A stretch of 64,000 bases of DNA, from NCBI RefSeq assembly GCF_000745315.1, contig NZ_JQNQ01000001.1, forward strand, positions 2,728,001-2,792,000. The letters are read 5' to 3'. The position numbers were made by a program, and so were the translations under genes. A model generated the notes under the pieces. The model ran no database searches. It saw only the letters and a program-made list of their open reading frames with translations, and had not been told where the DNA came from. Source of the stretch: Salegentibacter sp. Hel_I_6 (GTDB taxonomy: Bacteria > Bacteroidota > Bacteroidia > Flavobacteriales > Flavobacteriaceae). Of the stretch, positions 35,977 to 45,476 are shown piece after piece (the first letter of the stretch is position 1; the number at the start of each line of letters is the position of its first letter).

Positions 35977-35995
35977 ATATTGCATATCGCAATAT
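35977..35995. promoter_or_regulatory. Candidate operator of the wHTH gene
   Basis: ATATTGC and GCAATAT form a perfect palindrome with a 5-bp centre. Related half-sites lie upstream (TATTGC near 35921, GCAAT near 35939). It ends 12 bp before the gene, so autoregulation by the wHTH protein is plausible. Confidence 0.45.
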
Positions 35996-36007
35996 ACAAT
36001 ATGCGTT

Positions 36008-36499
36008 ATGAAAGGATTAAATATTCATATGAAACCTCAAGATATACTATTGCTGCTAAAGCTTATTAGTCTTGATGATGTCACCTGGAAACAAAAATAT
36101 GTAGCCGAAGCTTTAGGGATGAGTCAATCTGAAGTGAGTGAATCGGTAGCCCGTTCTAAATATTCAGGTCTATTAGATCCTAAAGGAAAAAAAGTAATGA
36201 AACTAGCTTTCATTGATTTTTTGCAATTCGGATTAAAATATGTTTTTCCACAAAAACCGGGGCCGGTAGTACGTGGTATTCCAACTTCTCATTCAGCCGC
36301 CCCTTTAAAGGATCAAATAAAAAGTAGTGAAAATTATGTTTGGCCTTCTGGTAAAGGAATGTTGAGAGGGCAAAGTATAATACCTTTATATTCTTCAGCT
36401 CCGGATGCTGCTTTAAAAGATAGTATTCTGCACGAATTATTAGCATTAGTAGACGCAATTCGTGTAGGAAGAGCGAGAGCGAGAAAGAGCTATATCTGA
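36008..36499 (+). CDS. Orphan winged-helix DNA-binding protein, C-terminus frameshifted
   Basis: The 163-residue protein has the motif MKPQDILLLLKLISLDDVTW near its start and YVAEALGMSQSEVSESVAR (helix-turn-helix). Later blocks are FGLKYVFPQKPGPVVRGIPTSH and LLALVDAIRVGRAR. From memory of the family, it is normally followed by an AbiEii-type nucleotidyltransferase gene; none is here, only the CRISPR leader and array. The true C-terminus is probably in another frame: two bases lost in the GAGCGAGAGC tract would have ended the protein at 36518 with ERERAISELRRRI, the expected ending. The start may be the second ATG at 36029 (MKPQDI). Confidence 0.6.
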   Translation: MKGLNIHMKPQDILLLLKLISLDDVTWKQKYVAEALGMSQSEVSESVARSKYSGLLDPKGKKVMKLAFIDFLQFGLKYVFPQKPGPVVRGIPTSHSAAPLKDQIKSSENYVWPSGKGMLRGQSIIPLYSSAPDAALKDSILHELLALVDAIRVGRARARKSYI

Positions 36500-36529
36500 G
36501 CTTAGAAGACGTATATAAGGGAAATAGAA

Positions 36530-36575
36530 CTATAAATATCGCTATGATTCTGTATTTTTTAATTAGATTCACAGA
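36530..36575 (+). repeat. Decayed CRISPR repeat at the left edge
   Basis: Its second half (TGTATTTTTTAATTAGATTC plus ACAGA) matches the 3' half of the repeat with a one-base insertion, one lost G and few changes, while the first half is unrecognisable. Exactly 30 bp separate it from the first perfect repeat, the normal spacer length. Confidence 0.75.
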
Positions 36576-36605
36576 AATTTTTACAATCAAATCTATGAAG
36601 TTCGT

Positions 36606-39459
36606 GTTGTGAATTGCTTTCAGAATTGTATTTTTAATCAGGATTCACAGGACGTGTTTATGGAAGCATTTACCACAATCCGTTGTGAATTGCTTTCAGA
36701 ATTGTATTTTTAATCAGGATTCACAGGTCTTACCGCCTGATTTTCTTACGGCTGCAGTTGTGAATTGCTTTCAGAATTGTATTTTTAATCAGGATTCACA
36801 GGCCCGCCTTCGTTTTTTAGATGTTTTACCGTGTTGTGAATTGCTTTCAGAATTGTATTTTTAATCAGGATTCACAGGTTTTTTAAGTTGTTGTTTTTCG
36901 ACACCCATGTTGTGAATTGCTTTCAGAATTGTATTTTTAATCAGGATTCACAGGCTACAACCGCAAAGTAGCTTCCCACCGGCAGTTGTGAATTGCTTTC
37001 AGAATTGTATTTTTAATCAGGATTCACAGGACAACCAATTTTGCTACGTTGTAAAGCGTAGTTGTGAATTGCTTTCAGAATTGTATTTTTAATCAGGATT
37101 CACAGGTTCCAGTTCCTTTTTTTAATTCTCCATTTTGTTGTGAATTGCTTTCAGAATTGTATTTTTAATCAGGATTCACAGGCTGCGTAATGACTTATAG
37201 CAAGAACATTTTGTTGTGAATTGCTTTCAGAATTGTATTTTTAATCAGGATTCACAGGGGAAGATCTGAAAGCTCTTTACAGTCAAATGTTGTGAATTGC
37301 TTTCAGAATTGTATTTTTAATCAGGATTCACAGGACCTGGTAGTTTGTATCTGGAGCTGCACCGGTTGTGAATTGCTTTCAGAATTGTATTTTTAATCAG
37401 GATTCACAGGTATAAAACCAAACTTTGTTACCGTCTAATGGTTGTGAATTGCTTTCAGAATTGTATTTTTAATCAGGATTCACAGGTCATTGCATCGCGA
37501 TTAACCGATACATAGCGTTGTGAATTGCTTTCAGAATTGTATTTTTAATCAGGATTCACAGGGGTACTTACCGATCGCTTATCAATGACCTTGTTGTGAA
37601 TTGCTTTCAGAATTGTATTTTTAATCAGGATTCACAGGTTTTCAATAATGACTTTGTACCAGGCGGTAGTTGTGAATTGCTTTCAGAATTGTATTTTTAA
37701 TCAGGATTCACAGGTTTGAACTTTGATATGTATCGAATGGTACGGTTGTGAATTGCTTTCAGAATTGTATTTTTAATCAGGATTCACAGGTAAAGTCCAT
37801 ACACCATCTTGTAAGCCAACGTTGTGAATTGCTTTCAGAATTGTATTTTTAATCAGGATTCACAGGATTAAGAAGAAGACGAAGGCGTAGCCTTTTGTTG
37901 TGAATTGCTTTCAGAATTGTATTTTTAATCAGGATTCACAGGGGAAGTCATTCAGCTGCTTATTAATATTCTGTTGTGAATTGCTTTCAGAATTGTATTT
38001 TTAATCAGGATTCACAGGACCATTACTCGGTCGCCCGCTATAAATGGAGTTGTGAATTGCTTTCAGAATTGTATTTTTAATCAGGATTCACAGGTATTTA
38101 AATGAATGGGACTGCCCAGAAGTTGTTGTGAATTGCTTTCAGAATTGTATTTTTAATCAGGATTCACAGGGGAAACGCCGATAGATCTATAGCGATGCCG
38201 TTGTGAATTGCTTTCAGAATTGTATTTTTAATCAGGATTCACAGGAAGCAATTCTTGCATTTTCAAGTCGAACTCGTTGTGAATTGCTTTCAGAATTGTA
38301 TTTTTAATCAGGATTCACAGGTGCAACGCTCTGGATAATAACGATAACTCCGTTGTGAATTGCTTTCAGAATTGTATTTTTAATCAGGATTCACAGGCAG
38401 AGCTGGCATTTTGAACGCCTTTAATAGGTTGTGAATTGCTTTCAGAATTGTATTTTTAATCAGGATTCACAGGAGACCTTCTTAGATCATCGTGCAGCGG
38501 TAGTTGTGAATTGCTTTCAGAATTGTATTTTTAATCAGGATTCACAGGCTAAGTGCTGAAATTTTACTTTCAAAGTCCGTTGTGAATTGCTTTCAGAATT
38601 GTATTTTTAATCAGGATTCACAGGCTAACACAGTAGACAATGCACAAGCAAATCGTTGTGAATTGCTTTCAGAATTGTATTTTTAATCAGGATTCACAGG
38701 AAAAGTAGAGAAAACAGATTTTAAACGTGTGTTGTGAATTGCTTTCAGAATTGTATTTTTAATCAGGATTCACAGGTTGTTTAGTGGTATTAAACAAATG
38801 TATACAGTTGTGAATTGCTTTCAGAATTGTATTTTTAATCAGGATTCACAGGAATACACCGCGAGTAATACCCGTTTTCTGAGTTGTGAATTGCTTTCAG
38901 AATTGTATTTTTAATCAGGATTCACAGGAGAATACGAGTTACCAAAGCAGTTGGCACAGTTGTGAATTGCTTTCAGAATTGTATTTTTAATCAGGATTCA
39001 CAGGTTTGGGTAAAGACGGTGTCGCCTGTCATTTGTTGTGAATTGCTTTCAGAATTGTATTTTTAATCAGGATTCACAGGTTTCGTGAGGCTGTCCCCCA
39101 CCAGCGGTATGTTGTGAATTGCTTTCAGAATTGTATTTTTAATCAGGATTCACAGGTCTATAATCATATTTGATTCCACCTGGTTAGTTGTGAATTGCTT
39201 TCAGAATTGTATTTTTAATCAGGATTCACAGGAAGGAATAGAGAATTTCACCAATGAACTTTGTTGTGAATTGCTTTCAGAATTGTATTTTTAATCAGGA
39301 TTCACAGGAAAACCCGTTTGAATAGCTCAAACGGGTTGTTGTGAATTGCTTTCAGAATTGTATTTTTAATCAGGATTCACAGGAAAAGCTTATAAAACGT
39401 CAAAGAGCTATGCGTTGTGAATTGCTTTCAGAATTGTATTTTTAATCAGGATTCACAGG
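36606..39459 (+). CRISPR. Type II-C CRISPR array, 38 repeats and 37 spacers
   Basis: The 46-bp repeat begins GTTGTGAATTGCTTTCAG, continues AATTGTATTTTTAATCAG and ends GATTCACAGG. I count 38 copies with no difference visible. Spacers are 30 bp, except four of 29 bp (after repeats 2, 21, 25 and 36). The strand is set by three signs: the anti-repeat in the tracrRNA is the complement, a terminator closes the right end, and the promoter layout within the repeat points right. The array lies convergent to the cas genes, as in many II-C loci. By eye no spacer matches another part of the window. Confidence 0.97.
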
Positions 39460-39493
39460 ATACCCGCTATAAAATGCTGGTATCCTGTTTTTT
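39455..39493 (+). terminator. Terminator of the CRISPR array, built on the last repeat
   Basis: ACAGGATACC (39455-39464) pairs perfectly with GGTATCCTGT (39479-39488), with six T up to 39493. The first five bases of the stem are the end of the last repeat. It ends the plus-strand precursor crRNA before cas2, which is transcribed towards it. Confidence 0.75.
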
Positions 39494-39567
39494 AAGGTGT
39501 CTCTTAGAATTAAAAAACAAGAAGCTTTTGAGATGTCTTGACTACATTCAATGGGAGATTTGTAATC

Positions 39568-39912
39568 CTAGAAAAGTTCAAGTTGTTGGGTAGGAGCCTC
39601 TGGGGCGGTTTCCTTTCTTCCGTGAAAAAGTTCAATCATCCCAAACTGCTTATCGGTTATTTGCATAATACATACTTTCCCTTTTTTTGGAAGGTTTTTC
39701 TTGGTCCGTTTGGTGTGTACATCTGCATTTTCTCTGCTGGCGCAAAACCTGGTATAAATTGAAAACTGGAACATTCCAAAACCGTCATCAAGAAGGTCTT
39801 TTCTAAAACGGTTCGCTGCTTTTCGTTCTACCCTGGTTTCCGTTGGAAGATCAAAAAATACTAATACCCACATACTTCGATACTGGTTTAAACGTGAAAA
39901 TTTTTCATCCAT
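39568..39912 (-). CDS. cas2: CRISPR adaptation protein Cas2
   Basis: The 114-residue Cas2 shows YRSMWVLVFFDLPTETRVER (beta-1 with Asp), FRKDLLDDGFGMFQFSIYTR and GKVCIMQITDKQFGMIELF, typical of type II Cas2. With Cas1 it forms the complex that inserts new spacers. It lies 43 bp downstream of cas1 and 108 bp from the array. Confidence 0.95.
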   Translation of the reverse strand: MDEKFSRLNQYRSMWVLVFFDLPTETRVERKAANRFRKDLLDDGFGMFQFSIYTRFCASRENADVHTKRTKKNLPKKGKVCIMQITDKQFGMIELFHGRKETAPEAPTQQLELF

Positions 39913-39955
39913 ATAGTTACTATTGAATTTTCAATTTTATCCAAACCGCATATCA

Positions 39956-40852
39956 TTATTGGTAAACTGGATAAAGAATCCTTCGGCTTAGATTAGCAAA
40001 ACACTCGTAAAGTGAATTAGTCGTCCTACTAAGTGCTACCATTAGCGGACTCCATTTTCCATCAATAAAAACATCTAAAGCAGGAATTTTTAGAAGTTGG
40101 GATTTCAAGTCTGTAGTCAATTCGTCAATATTCTTTTCCGTAACCACCATTTCATAAACCAGGTCATCTACATAAATGCGATAAGGTTCCATAATATCAT
40201 CGGCCAGGGCAAAGGCATTGTATTTATTATGATGAAAGATTCCCACACCTGGCAATAATCCGGAACTAATTAGCGCTCTTGCAGTAATTGCTCGTAGAAT
40301 CGCATACCCATAGTTAAGTAAATTGTTAGGAGGGTCTCCGTGCCGATATCTGGTAAATCCTTCTATATCAAAAAGATTTTGCCAATAATGAGCAGCTGCA
40401 ACGGCTTCATGATTTTCGGTATCGCCGCTTTTTACTTCTCCAGCCCAACGCACCAGTTTTTTATGGTTTTTATTTCTTTTAAAAAGGTGTTGCCCCTGGT
40501 TATTAATTTTAGCACTAATGGTTTGCTGCCATAGATTTTTCTTTAAAGGTAAACTAGCACTGAGTTGCGCCGAAAAGCGTTCTGTTTGTTCCGTATGCCC
40601 CACGAGGGGTTGCAAAATAGAGCAGGGTAAGTGCTGTTTATCGCAATTTACTACCGCAGCCTTGTTCTGAATAAGTTTGGTTATTAGTCCGTTGGTTAGA
40701 GTAATCTGCGGGTTTTCTAAAATCACCATCCCAATATCTTCAATAGGTACTGTTTTATCTTCTTTTCCTTCTTCAGGGAAAGAAACCACTAACTGTTCAT
40801 TTTTTGTGCTTAAGTAAGCTGGATTGGCGAAAAAGAGGCTGCGTTTGATCAT
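39956..40852 (-). CDS. cas1: CRISPR integrase Cas1
   Basis: The 298-residue Cas1 is the integrase of spacer acquisition. It starts IKRSLFFANPAYLSTKNEQL, and the catalytic region has PPNNLLNYGYAILRAITARAL with GVGIFHHNKYNAFALADDIM (His) and EPYRIYVDD (Asp). The start overlaps the cas9 stop by four bases (ATGA), so translation is coupled. No csn2 or cas4 follows, which sets the subtype to II-C. Confidence 0.96.
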   Translation of the reverse strand: MIKRSLFFANPAYLSTKNEQLVVSFPEEGKEDKTVPIEDIGMVILENPQITLTNGLITKLIQNKAAVVNCDKQHLPCSILQPLVGHTEQTERFSAQLSASLPLKKNLWQQTISAKINNQGQHLFKRNKNHKKLVRWAGEVKSGDTENHEAVAAAHYWQNLFDIEGFTRYRHGDPPNNLLNYGYAILRAITARALISSGLLPGVGIFHHNKYNAFALADDIMEPYRIYVDDLVYEMVVTEKNIDELTTDLKSQLLKIPALDVFIDGKWSPLMVALSRTTNSLYECFANLSRRILYPVYQ

Positions 40853-43800
40853 TTGACGATCTTTTTAATATTCCCCAAACGATCAATTTCGAGTTTCCAG
40901 CAGATATTTTTAATCATATTATCTTCAATATCTTTTTCCATCTTGTTTAATGCGGAATACTCCACTTTATTTTGAATTACAGTAGAAACTTGATGTTTAA
41001 TAAAAAAACATTGAATTCCAGTACTGCTTACCATTTTATAGATTTTCTCTTTTTTTAGATTCTCAGGGATGACGTCTGAATCTATATCCTCTCTATCAGG
41101 AATATAAACCAGATCATTCGGCGATAGGAAGAATAAAAATTTGCCTTTTGTATGATCTATAGGTATTGGTTCTTTGTCCTTCATCGGGATGTGAGCCATT
41201 TGTTTTTGATGCTCTAAAACCTCGTTTAAAGGGATGGTTTCAAAGTTTCGCTTTTTCTTCTTATCGTCCCAATAAACCGCAAAGAAAAGATTTGTTCCTT
41301 TTGCAGCTTCTACATACTTATCTGTTTTATTACCTCGTTCCCCTACACTAAATTTATTACCTACTTCATATTGTCTTACCTTATAAATGGGCTGGTGATT
41401 TTTACCGCTGTTTAATTCTTTTATATTTTGATTCAAATCAGTAATTCCTTTAGGACTGAATGCTTCTGCGAAATCTTCCTTCCCATTTTGATCTAGATAG
41501 TTTTTGACATGGTTCCTTAGAATTTTTTGTATGCTCTTATCAGTAATTTTATCTATATGTTTGTGGTTTTTTATATCTGAAATATTCGTCCGTGTGGCAG
41601 TAGCCACTTTTCCTTTGGGAGTGGGGATATCAATTAATCCGGAAACAGTTTCTTTGTGAAGTGGTTTTCTAATAGCAAAATTATTTCCCTTTTGAAATTT
41701 TAAAGCTTTTTTCCACTGTCCATTTTTCTTTTCCCAATGCCAGGTTTTGTTGTTGGTTCGATTTATTACCCGGATATTCTTTTTAAAGCTTATGACAATT
41801 TCTTCCAGAGCATTTTTGGCATCTATTGTAAAGCCTTCCCAGGGCTGTTTGTAAGATTTTGCAACGGTCCGTTTTTTACCACCTAATTCTATATCTTTAG
41901 TTTTGCGTAATTTTTTCACTAAACTGTGGTTTTTACGTTCGGTGTTAATTGAGGTGATATAATTAATATGATCTTTCGTTGTGCAGGCAATTACTAAAGC
42001 ATCTAAGGCGTGGTGACGGTGATCTATGCGTTTTTTGCTGAAGCCTGTTTCAATATCCTTAGGAACTTGTGTTCTAAAAGCATTAATTTTATTATCCCAA
42101 TAGCCGTAGTCGTTAGATTTTGTAATTTCGTTCATACGTTTAAAGCGCGGAGCGATAATTTCATTCCATTTATCGTTTAGCCCCCAATCTTGTTTAAGTT
42201 GACTGGTTATAGCTCCATTTACCGGTACTAGGTTCTTTACTGTAGCTTCTCTTTCGTTGGGTTCTCTTAGAATATTGCTTAATAAACCTTTTATAAATTT
42301 GCTTATATATCGGCTATCATTTAGTTGCCGATTAATAAAACCTTCTGGAATATCCTCGCTCAACAGGTACTTTAACTTTGTTCGATTTTTGCTATAATAG
42401 CTTTTACAATGGGCTTCATATTCTTCTACTGTGAAAATTGTACATTCTTTGCCGTTTATTCCTAATTCCGGCACAACACATCCTCGGCTGTTATTTATAA
42501 ACTCATATGCGGTCTGATTATCTTTATAAGGATAGGGGTTAATAGCACTTTCACAAATAACTTTATTATTAAAAGAATCATCAAAGAAACGTGATTGCGG
42601 AATTATATGTTCAATTTGATAATCTGTAGTGAATAGTTTACTCATTGGAATTATATTTCCCGTATATGGTGAACGATACCCCTGTTCTAACCATAATTTA
42701 TAGCGTAAAATATCTTTCTTGGTTGGCGAGTTCTTTTTCCTTATCGCTTCAATTTCATCTTCACTTACCTGATCGTATTTGGCGTTAAAATAAACACCTT
42801 CTTCATATAATTTTAGAATTTCTTGTTGGTTGGGGGAATAAGGTTTTACTTCTTCAACACCTTCATCTTGTAGTTCTTCTAGAACCGCTTTTATACGCAG
42901 GTTTGTATTCTCCCGTTCGTTATTTTGATTGCTTAATCGTTGCCTTTTTTCAGCTGAATTTTTCATTTCTCGACCTAATTCGACATGGATTTCAGAGAAA
43001 AAATCAGCTTTACTATTACCGTAATATTTCCAAATATCCCTAACAACCCTTAAAGTTTCAGTAACAACTTGCTCAACAATTGGATTTTTAAGTTGATGTT
43101 GCTTAAAGGTTTCGTTTAAATAAAATTCGATGTCTGATGGTGATTGCCAATTGATTATTTCAGAAACTTCTGAATGCCGCTCGTAAACAGCATAACAGGC
43201 TTGATAAGTATTTAAACCTTCAAAAGGATTTTTTTTATTTTCAGACTTGAGAAAGCTTTTTAGTACTTGTTTTTTATAGGCATCATCTGCAACTGTCTCA
43301 ATTTCATCTTTATTAAAATTAATAGCTCTCAATCGCTCCTGAATATCCTCTATCCGATTTTTAATTTCAGGTTTTAGAGATTCCTCATTCCAATATTTTC
43401 CCATCCGCATTAGCGGTAAAAGTTTTTTAATAGCTTTTTCTGAATAAGCTCCGTAATCATTTGAATAAGGAGCTATTTTCTTGAAATTTTCGACAAATTT
43501 CGATTCTGAAATTCGCTTTTTTCTAGCAAAAGTGCCTAAAGCTTTTTCGAAATCTTTTTTGTCTTTTACCGAGTAAACAATATGCCATAAATCATTTTCA
43601 GTTTTTTTATCAAAGAAGTTTTCTTGTATGCCTTTAAGTTTTTTTAATCTTGTCAAAAATTCGGCTCGCGTCGTATTGCAGGGATATTTTTTGTCCTCCA
43701 CATAATTCCATCGGTAGGAGGGGGCATCTTTCTTTTGTTTAGGGATTAACTTTAAATCTGAAAAATATTTCAGTAATTGGTTTTGGTCTATTTCTTTTCT

Positions 43801-45216
43801 ATTGTTCAAAAAATCAAATAACTCAACTATAGATTTGGTATCGGGTAATAAGTGGTTTGTGATGTCTTCGTCAATCTTTGCCTTTTGCTTATCTAAAGCA
43901 ATTTTCTTATAAATTCTGAGGTTTTGAATAAACTGCCATAATCGAAATTCTTGATAAAATGGATTAGATTTAGGAATTCCCTTTAATGGTTGTTCTTGAA
44001 TTTCTCCGTCTTTTTGGAAATACCTTTTCTCATAGGCGCAATTTGAAATGGTAGATTTTTTGGTTTTTAAGGGGCGTTGATAGAAAATAATATCCTCTAC
44101 GAATAAATAGGTGAAATCCTTTTCCTTAATATTTGATTGATGTGCTTCATTTCGCGGATATAACTCGTTCAGGCATTTCTTATATAAATCTTTATTTTCT
44201 AATTCAGGATGAAATTCCTTTTGAACTTCTAAGATTTTTATAAGTTCATTTTTATAGTATTTTCGGTCAATGGTTTTTACCAAATTACCTCGTATTTTCT
44301 GACTGGGTTTTTTGAGCAGAGTCTCATAAATGAATTCACCTACGGTTTTGTTAGTTTCATCTATGTTTTGTTCTGTTTTCTTTTTGATGGCAATCCAGTC
44401 TTGTTCAGAATCTACTTTTTTAAATGTACGCTTAAGACTACCATCTTTATTAGTTTTAGTAGTAACAATAAATTCCCGCTCCTGCTTCTCCCAGTCTTCT
44501 ATTTTGGTAATTTCGCGATCATACTCCCACCCGTTTTTAAAAATAACTTTGTAAAGTGGCTTTCCTTTTACAGCTTCACCAGTATTAATTAATTCTTTCA
44601 CCGTTAAAGAAACATATTCCTGGTTTTTTTCAATTTCTTCTTCCTCTCCACGCAACTGATAATAGCCACGTTTTTGATTAAAATTTAAAATTAACCAAGC
44701 AAGCTCTTCTTTTGATATTTTATCTTTTAATGCTTTTTTGCGCAAATAATATAGAGTCCAATCATAAGGAATTTTCAGGTCAGGATGTTTTATTTTAAAA
44801 TCCTTTGCCATCTCATCAAAAGAATTCTGAAATATAAAATGATGTTTTGAACCGCCATTTAATATATAATTAAGCTTCACTTCTTTTCCAGGAAGGAACT
44901 GACCTAATTTGTTATGAAAATCAATGGATGCTGCATAGTGATCTGGAAGGAAGCCTAAAATATTTAAAACACGATGTAATCGTTGCCGACGTAATAAATA
45001 TCGTTCATTTAGTCTTCGCATTCCACGATAACTAGTTCTCTCCGCTGTTTGTGAAATAGAGTTACCACTATCAAATTTACCAAGAATATCCTGACTCATA
45101 GGAATTATTCGAGTCCCCATGCCCAGAATTTGCCCTTCTTTTTTATTAAAATCCTGCTCTATAAGTGACCATCCAATCGAATTTGTTCCCAAATCCAGTC
45201 CTAATATTCGTTTCAT
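40849..45216 (-). CDS. cas9: CRISPR effector nuclease Cas9 (type II-C)
   Basis: The 1455-residue Cas9 cuts DNA guided by crRNA and tracrRNA. Visible parts are RuvC-I (RILGLDLGTNSIGWSLI, Asp8), the Arg-rich bridge helix (TSYRGMRRLNERYLLRRQRL near 60-80), RuvC-II (EIHVELGREM near 743), HNH (YQIEHIIPQSRFFDDSFNNK near 865) and RuvC-III (DHRHHALDALVIACT near 1070). The last 350 residues are the PAM-interacting region. All nuclease residues are present. This is at the long end of II-C, as in other Bacteroidetes. The PAM cannot be read from the sequence. cas9 leads the operon cas9-cas1-cas2. Confidence 0.98.
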   Translation of the reverse strand: MKRILGLDLGTNSIGWSLIEQDFNKKEGQILGMGTRIIPMSQDILGKFDSGNSISQTAERTSYRGMRRLNERYLLRRQRLHRVLNILGFLPDHYAASIDFHNKLGQFLPGKEVKLNYILNGGSKHHFIFQNSFDEMAKDFKIKHPDLKIPYDWTLYYLRKKALKDKISKEELAWLILNFNQKRGYYQLRGEEEEIEKNQEYVSLTVKELINTGEAVKGKPLYKVIFKNGWEYDREITKIEDWEKQEREFIVTTKTNKDGSLKRTFKKVDSEQDWIAIKKKTEQNIDETNKTVGEFIYETLLKKPSQKIRGNLVKTIDRKYYKNELIKILEVQKEFHPELENKDLYKKCLNELYPRNEAHQSNIKEKDFTYLFVEDIIFYQRPLKTKKSTISNCAYEKRYFQKDGEIQEQPLKGIPKSNPFYQEFRLWQFIQNLRIYKKIALDKQKAKIDEDITNHLLPDTKSIVELFDFLNNRKEIDQNQLLKYFSDLKLIPKQKKDAPSYRWNYVEDKKYPCNTTRAEFLTRLKKLKGIQENFFDKKTENDLWHIVYSVKDKKDFEKALGTFARKKRISESKFVENFKKIAPYSNDYGAYSEKAIKKLLPLMRMGKYWNEESLKPEIKNRIEDIQERLRAINFNKDEIETVADDAYKKQVLKSFLKSENKKNPFEGLNTYQACYAVYERHSEVSEIINWQSPSDIEFYLNETFKQHQLKNPIVEQVVTETLRVVRDIWKYYGNSKADFFSEIHVELGREMKNSAEKRQRLSNQNNERENTNLRIKAVLEELQDEGVEEVKPYSPNQQEILKLYEEGVYFNAKYDQVSEDEIEAIRKKNSPTKKDILRYKLWLEQGYRSPYTGNIIPMSKLFTTDYQIEHIIPQSRFFDDSFNNKVICESAINPYPYKDNQTAYEFINNSRGCVVPELGINGKECTIFTVEEYEAHCKSYYSKNRTKLKYLLSEDIPEGFINRQLNDSRYISKFIKGLLSNILREPNEREATVKNLVPVNGAITSQLKQDWGLNDKWNEIIAPRFKRMNEITKSNDYGYWDNKINAFRTQVPKDIETGFSKKRIDHRHHALDALVIACTTKDHINYITSINTERKNHSLVKKLRKTKDIELGGKKRTVAKSYKQPWEGFTIDAKNALEEIVISFKKNIRVINRTNNKTWHWEKKNGQWKKALKFQKGNNFAIRKPLHKETVSGLIDIPTPKGKVATATRTNISDIKNHKHIDKITDKSIQKILRNHVKNYLDQNGKEDFAEAFSPKGITDLNQNIKELNSGKNHQPIYKVRQYEVGNKFSVGERGNKTDKYVEAAKGTNLFFAVYWDDKKKKRNFETIPLNEVLEHQKQMAHIPMKDKEPIPIDHTKGKFLFFLSPNDLVYIPDREDIDSDVIPENLKKEKIYKMVSSTGIQCFFIKHQVSTVIQNKVEYSALNKMEKDIEDNMIKNICWKLEIDRLGNIKKIVK

Positions 45217-45275
45217 ATACTATGATTTTCGGTAAGTTAAGTAATACAAGTTTTATCCCTTTACGGAAATCCACA

Positions 45276-45306
45276 TTGTACAATTCAAATATTTGTTTTA
45301 TACTTG
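45276..45306 (+). promoter_or_regulatory. Promoter of the tracrRNA
   Basis: TTG (45276-45278), 20 bp and TATACTTG (45299-45306) fit the flavobacterial promoter with one change in the -7 box. The start would fall near 45312, at the first base of the anti-repeat. Confidence 0.6.
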
Positions 45307-45310
45307 TTCT

Positions 45311-45392
45311 ACAATTTTGAAGCAATTCACAATAAGGATTATTCCGTTGTGAAAACATTTAAAGCGGCCTTAACGGGTCGCTTTCACTTTTT
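45311..45392 (+). ncRNA. tracrRNA
   Basis: The sequence ACAATTTTGAAGCAATTCAC plus AA (45311-45332) complements the first 24 bases of the CRISPR repeat with one mismatch and one bulge. It is followed by AAGGATTATTCCGTTGTG, a nexus-like element, and by a terminator with AAAGCGGCC (45361-45369) pairing to GGTCGCTTT (ends 45384, one G-U) and five T. The RNA would be about 80 nt, without an extra 5' tail. It is divergent from cas9 and in the same direction as the array, so the two RNAs can pair as needed by II-C Cas9. Confidence 0.88.
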
Positions 45393-45476
45393 GGAACGGT
45401 AGGGTAAGTCATTTATATTAACATAATTACTAAAAATAATTATGATTTCCTACAAAAAATAAGGGAAAACCCGTAG

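Noticed and set aside
36210..36590. Antisense open frame of 126 codons over the wHTH gene
   Set aside because: It is the shadow of a gene with a recognised HTH motif and has no family features of its own.
36606..39459. Self-targeting spacers against element 1 or the chromosome in this window
   Set aside because: I compared the 37 spacers by eye with the window and saw no match, but this is not an exhaustive search; a proper alignment against the whole genome is needed to exclude it.
39460..39567. A csn2 or cas4 gene between cas2 and the array
   Set aside because: The gap is 108 bp and holds only the terminator; no other cas gene is near, which fits subtype II-C.
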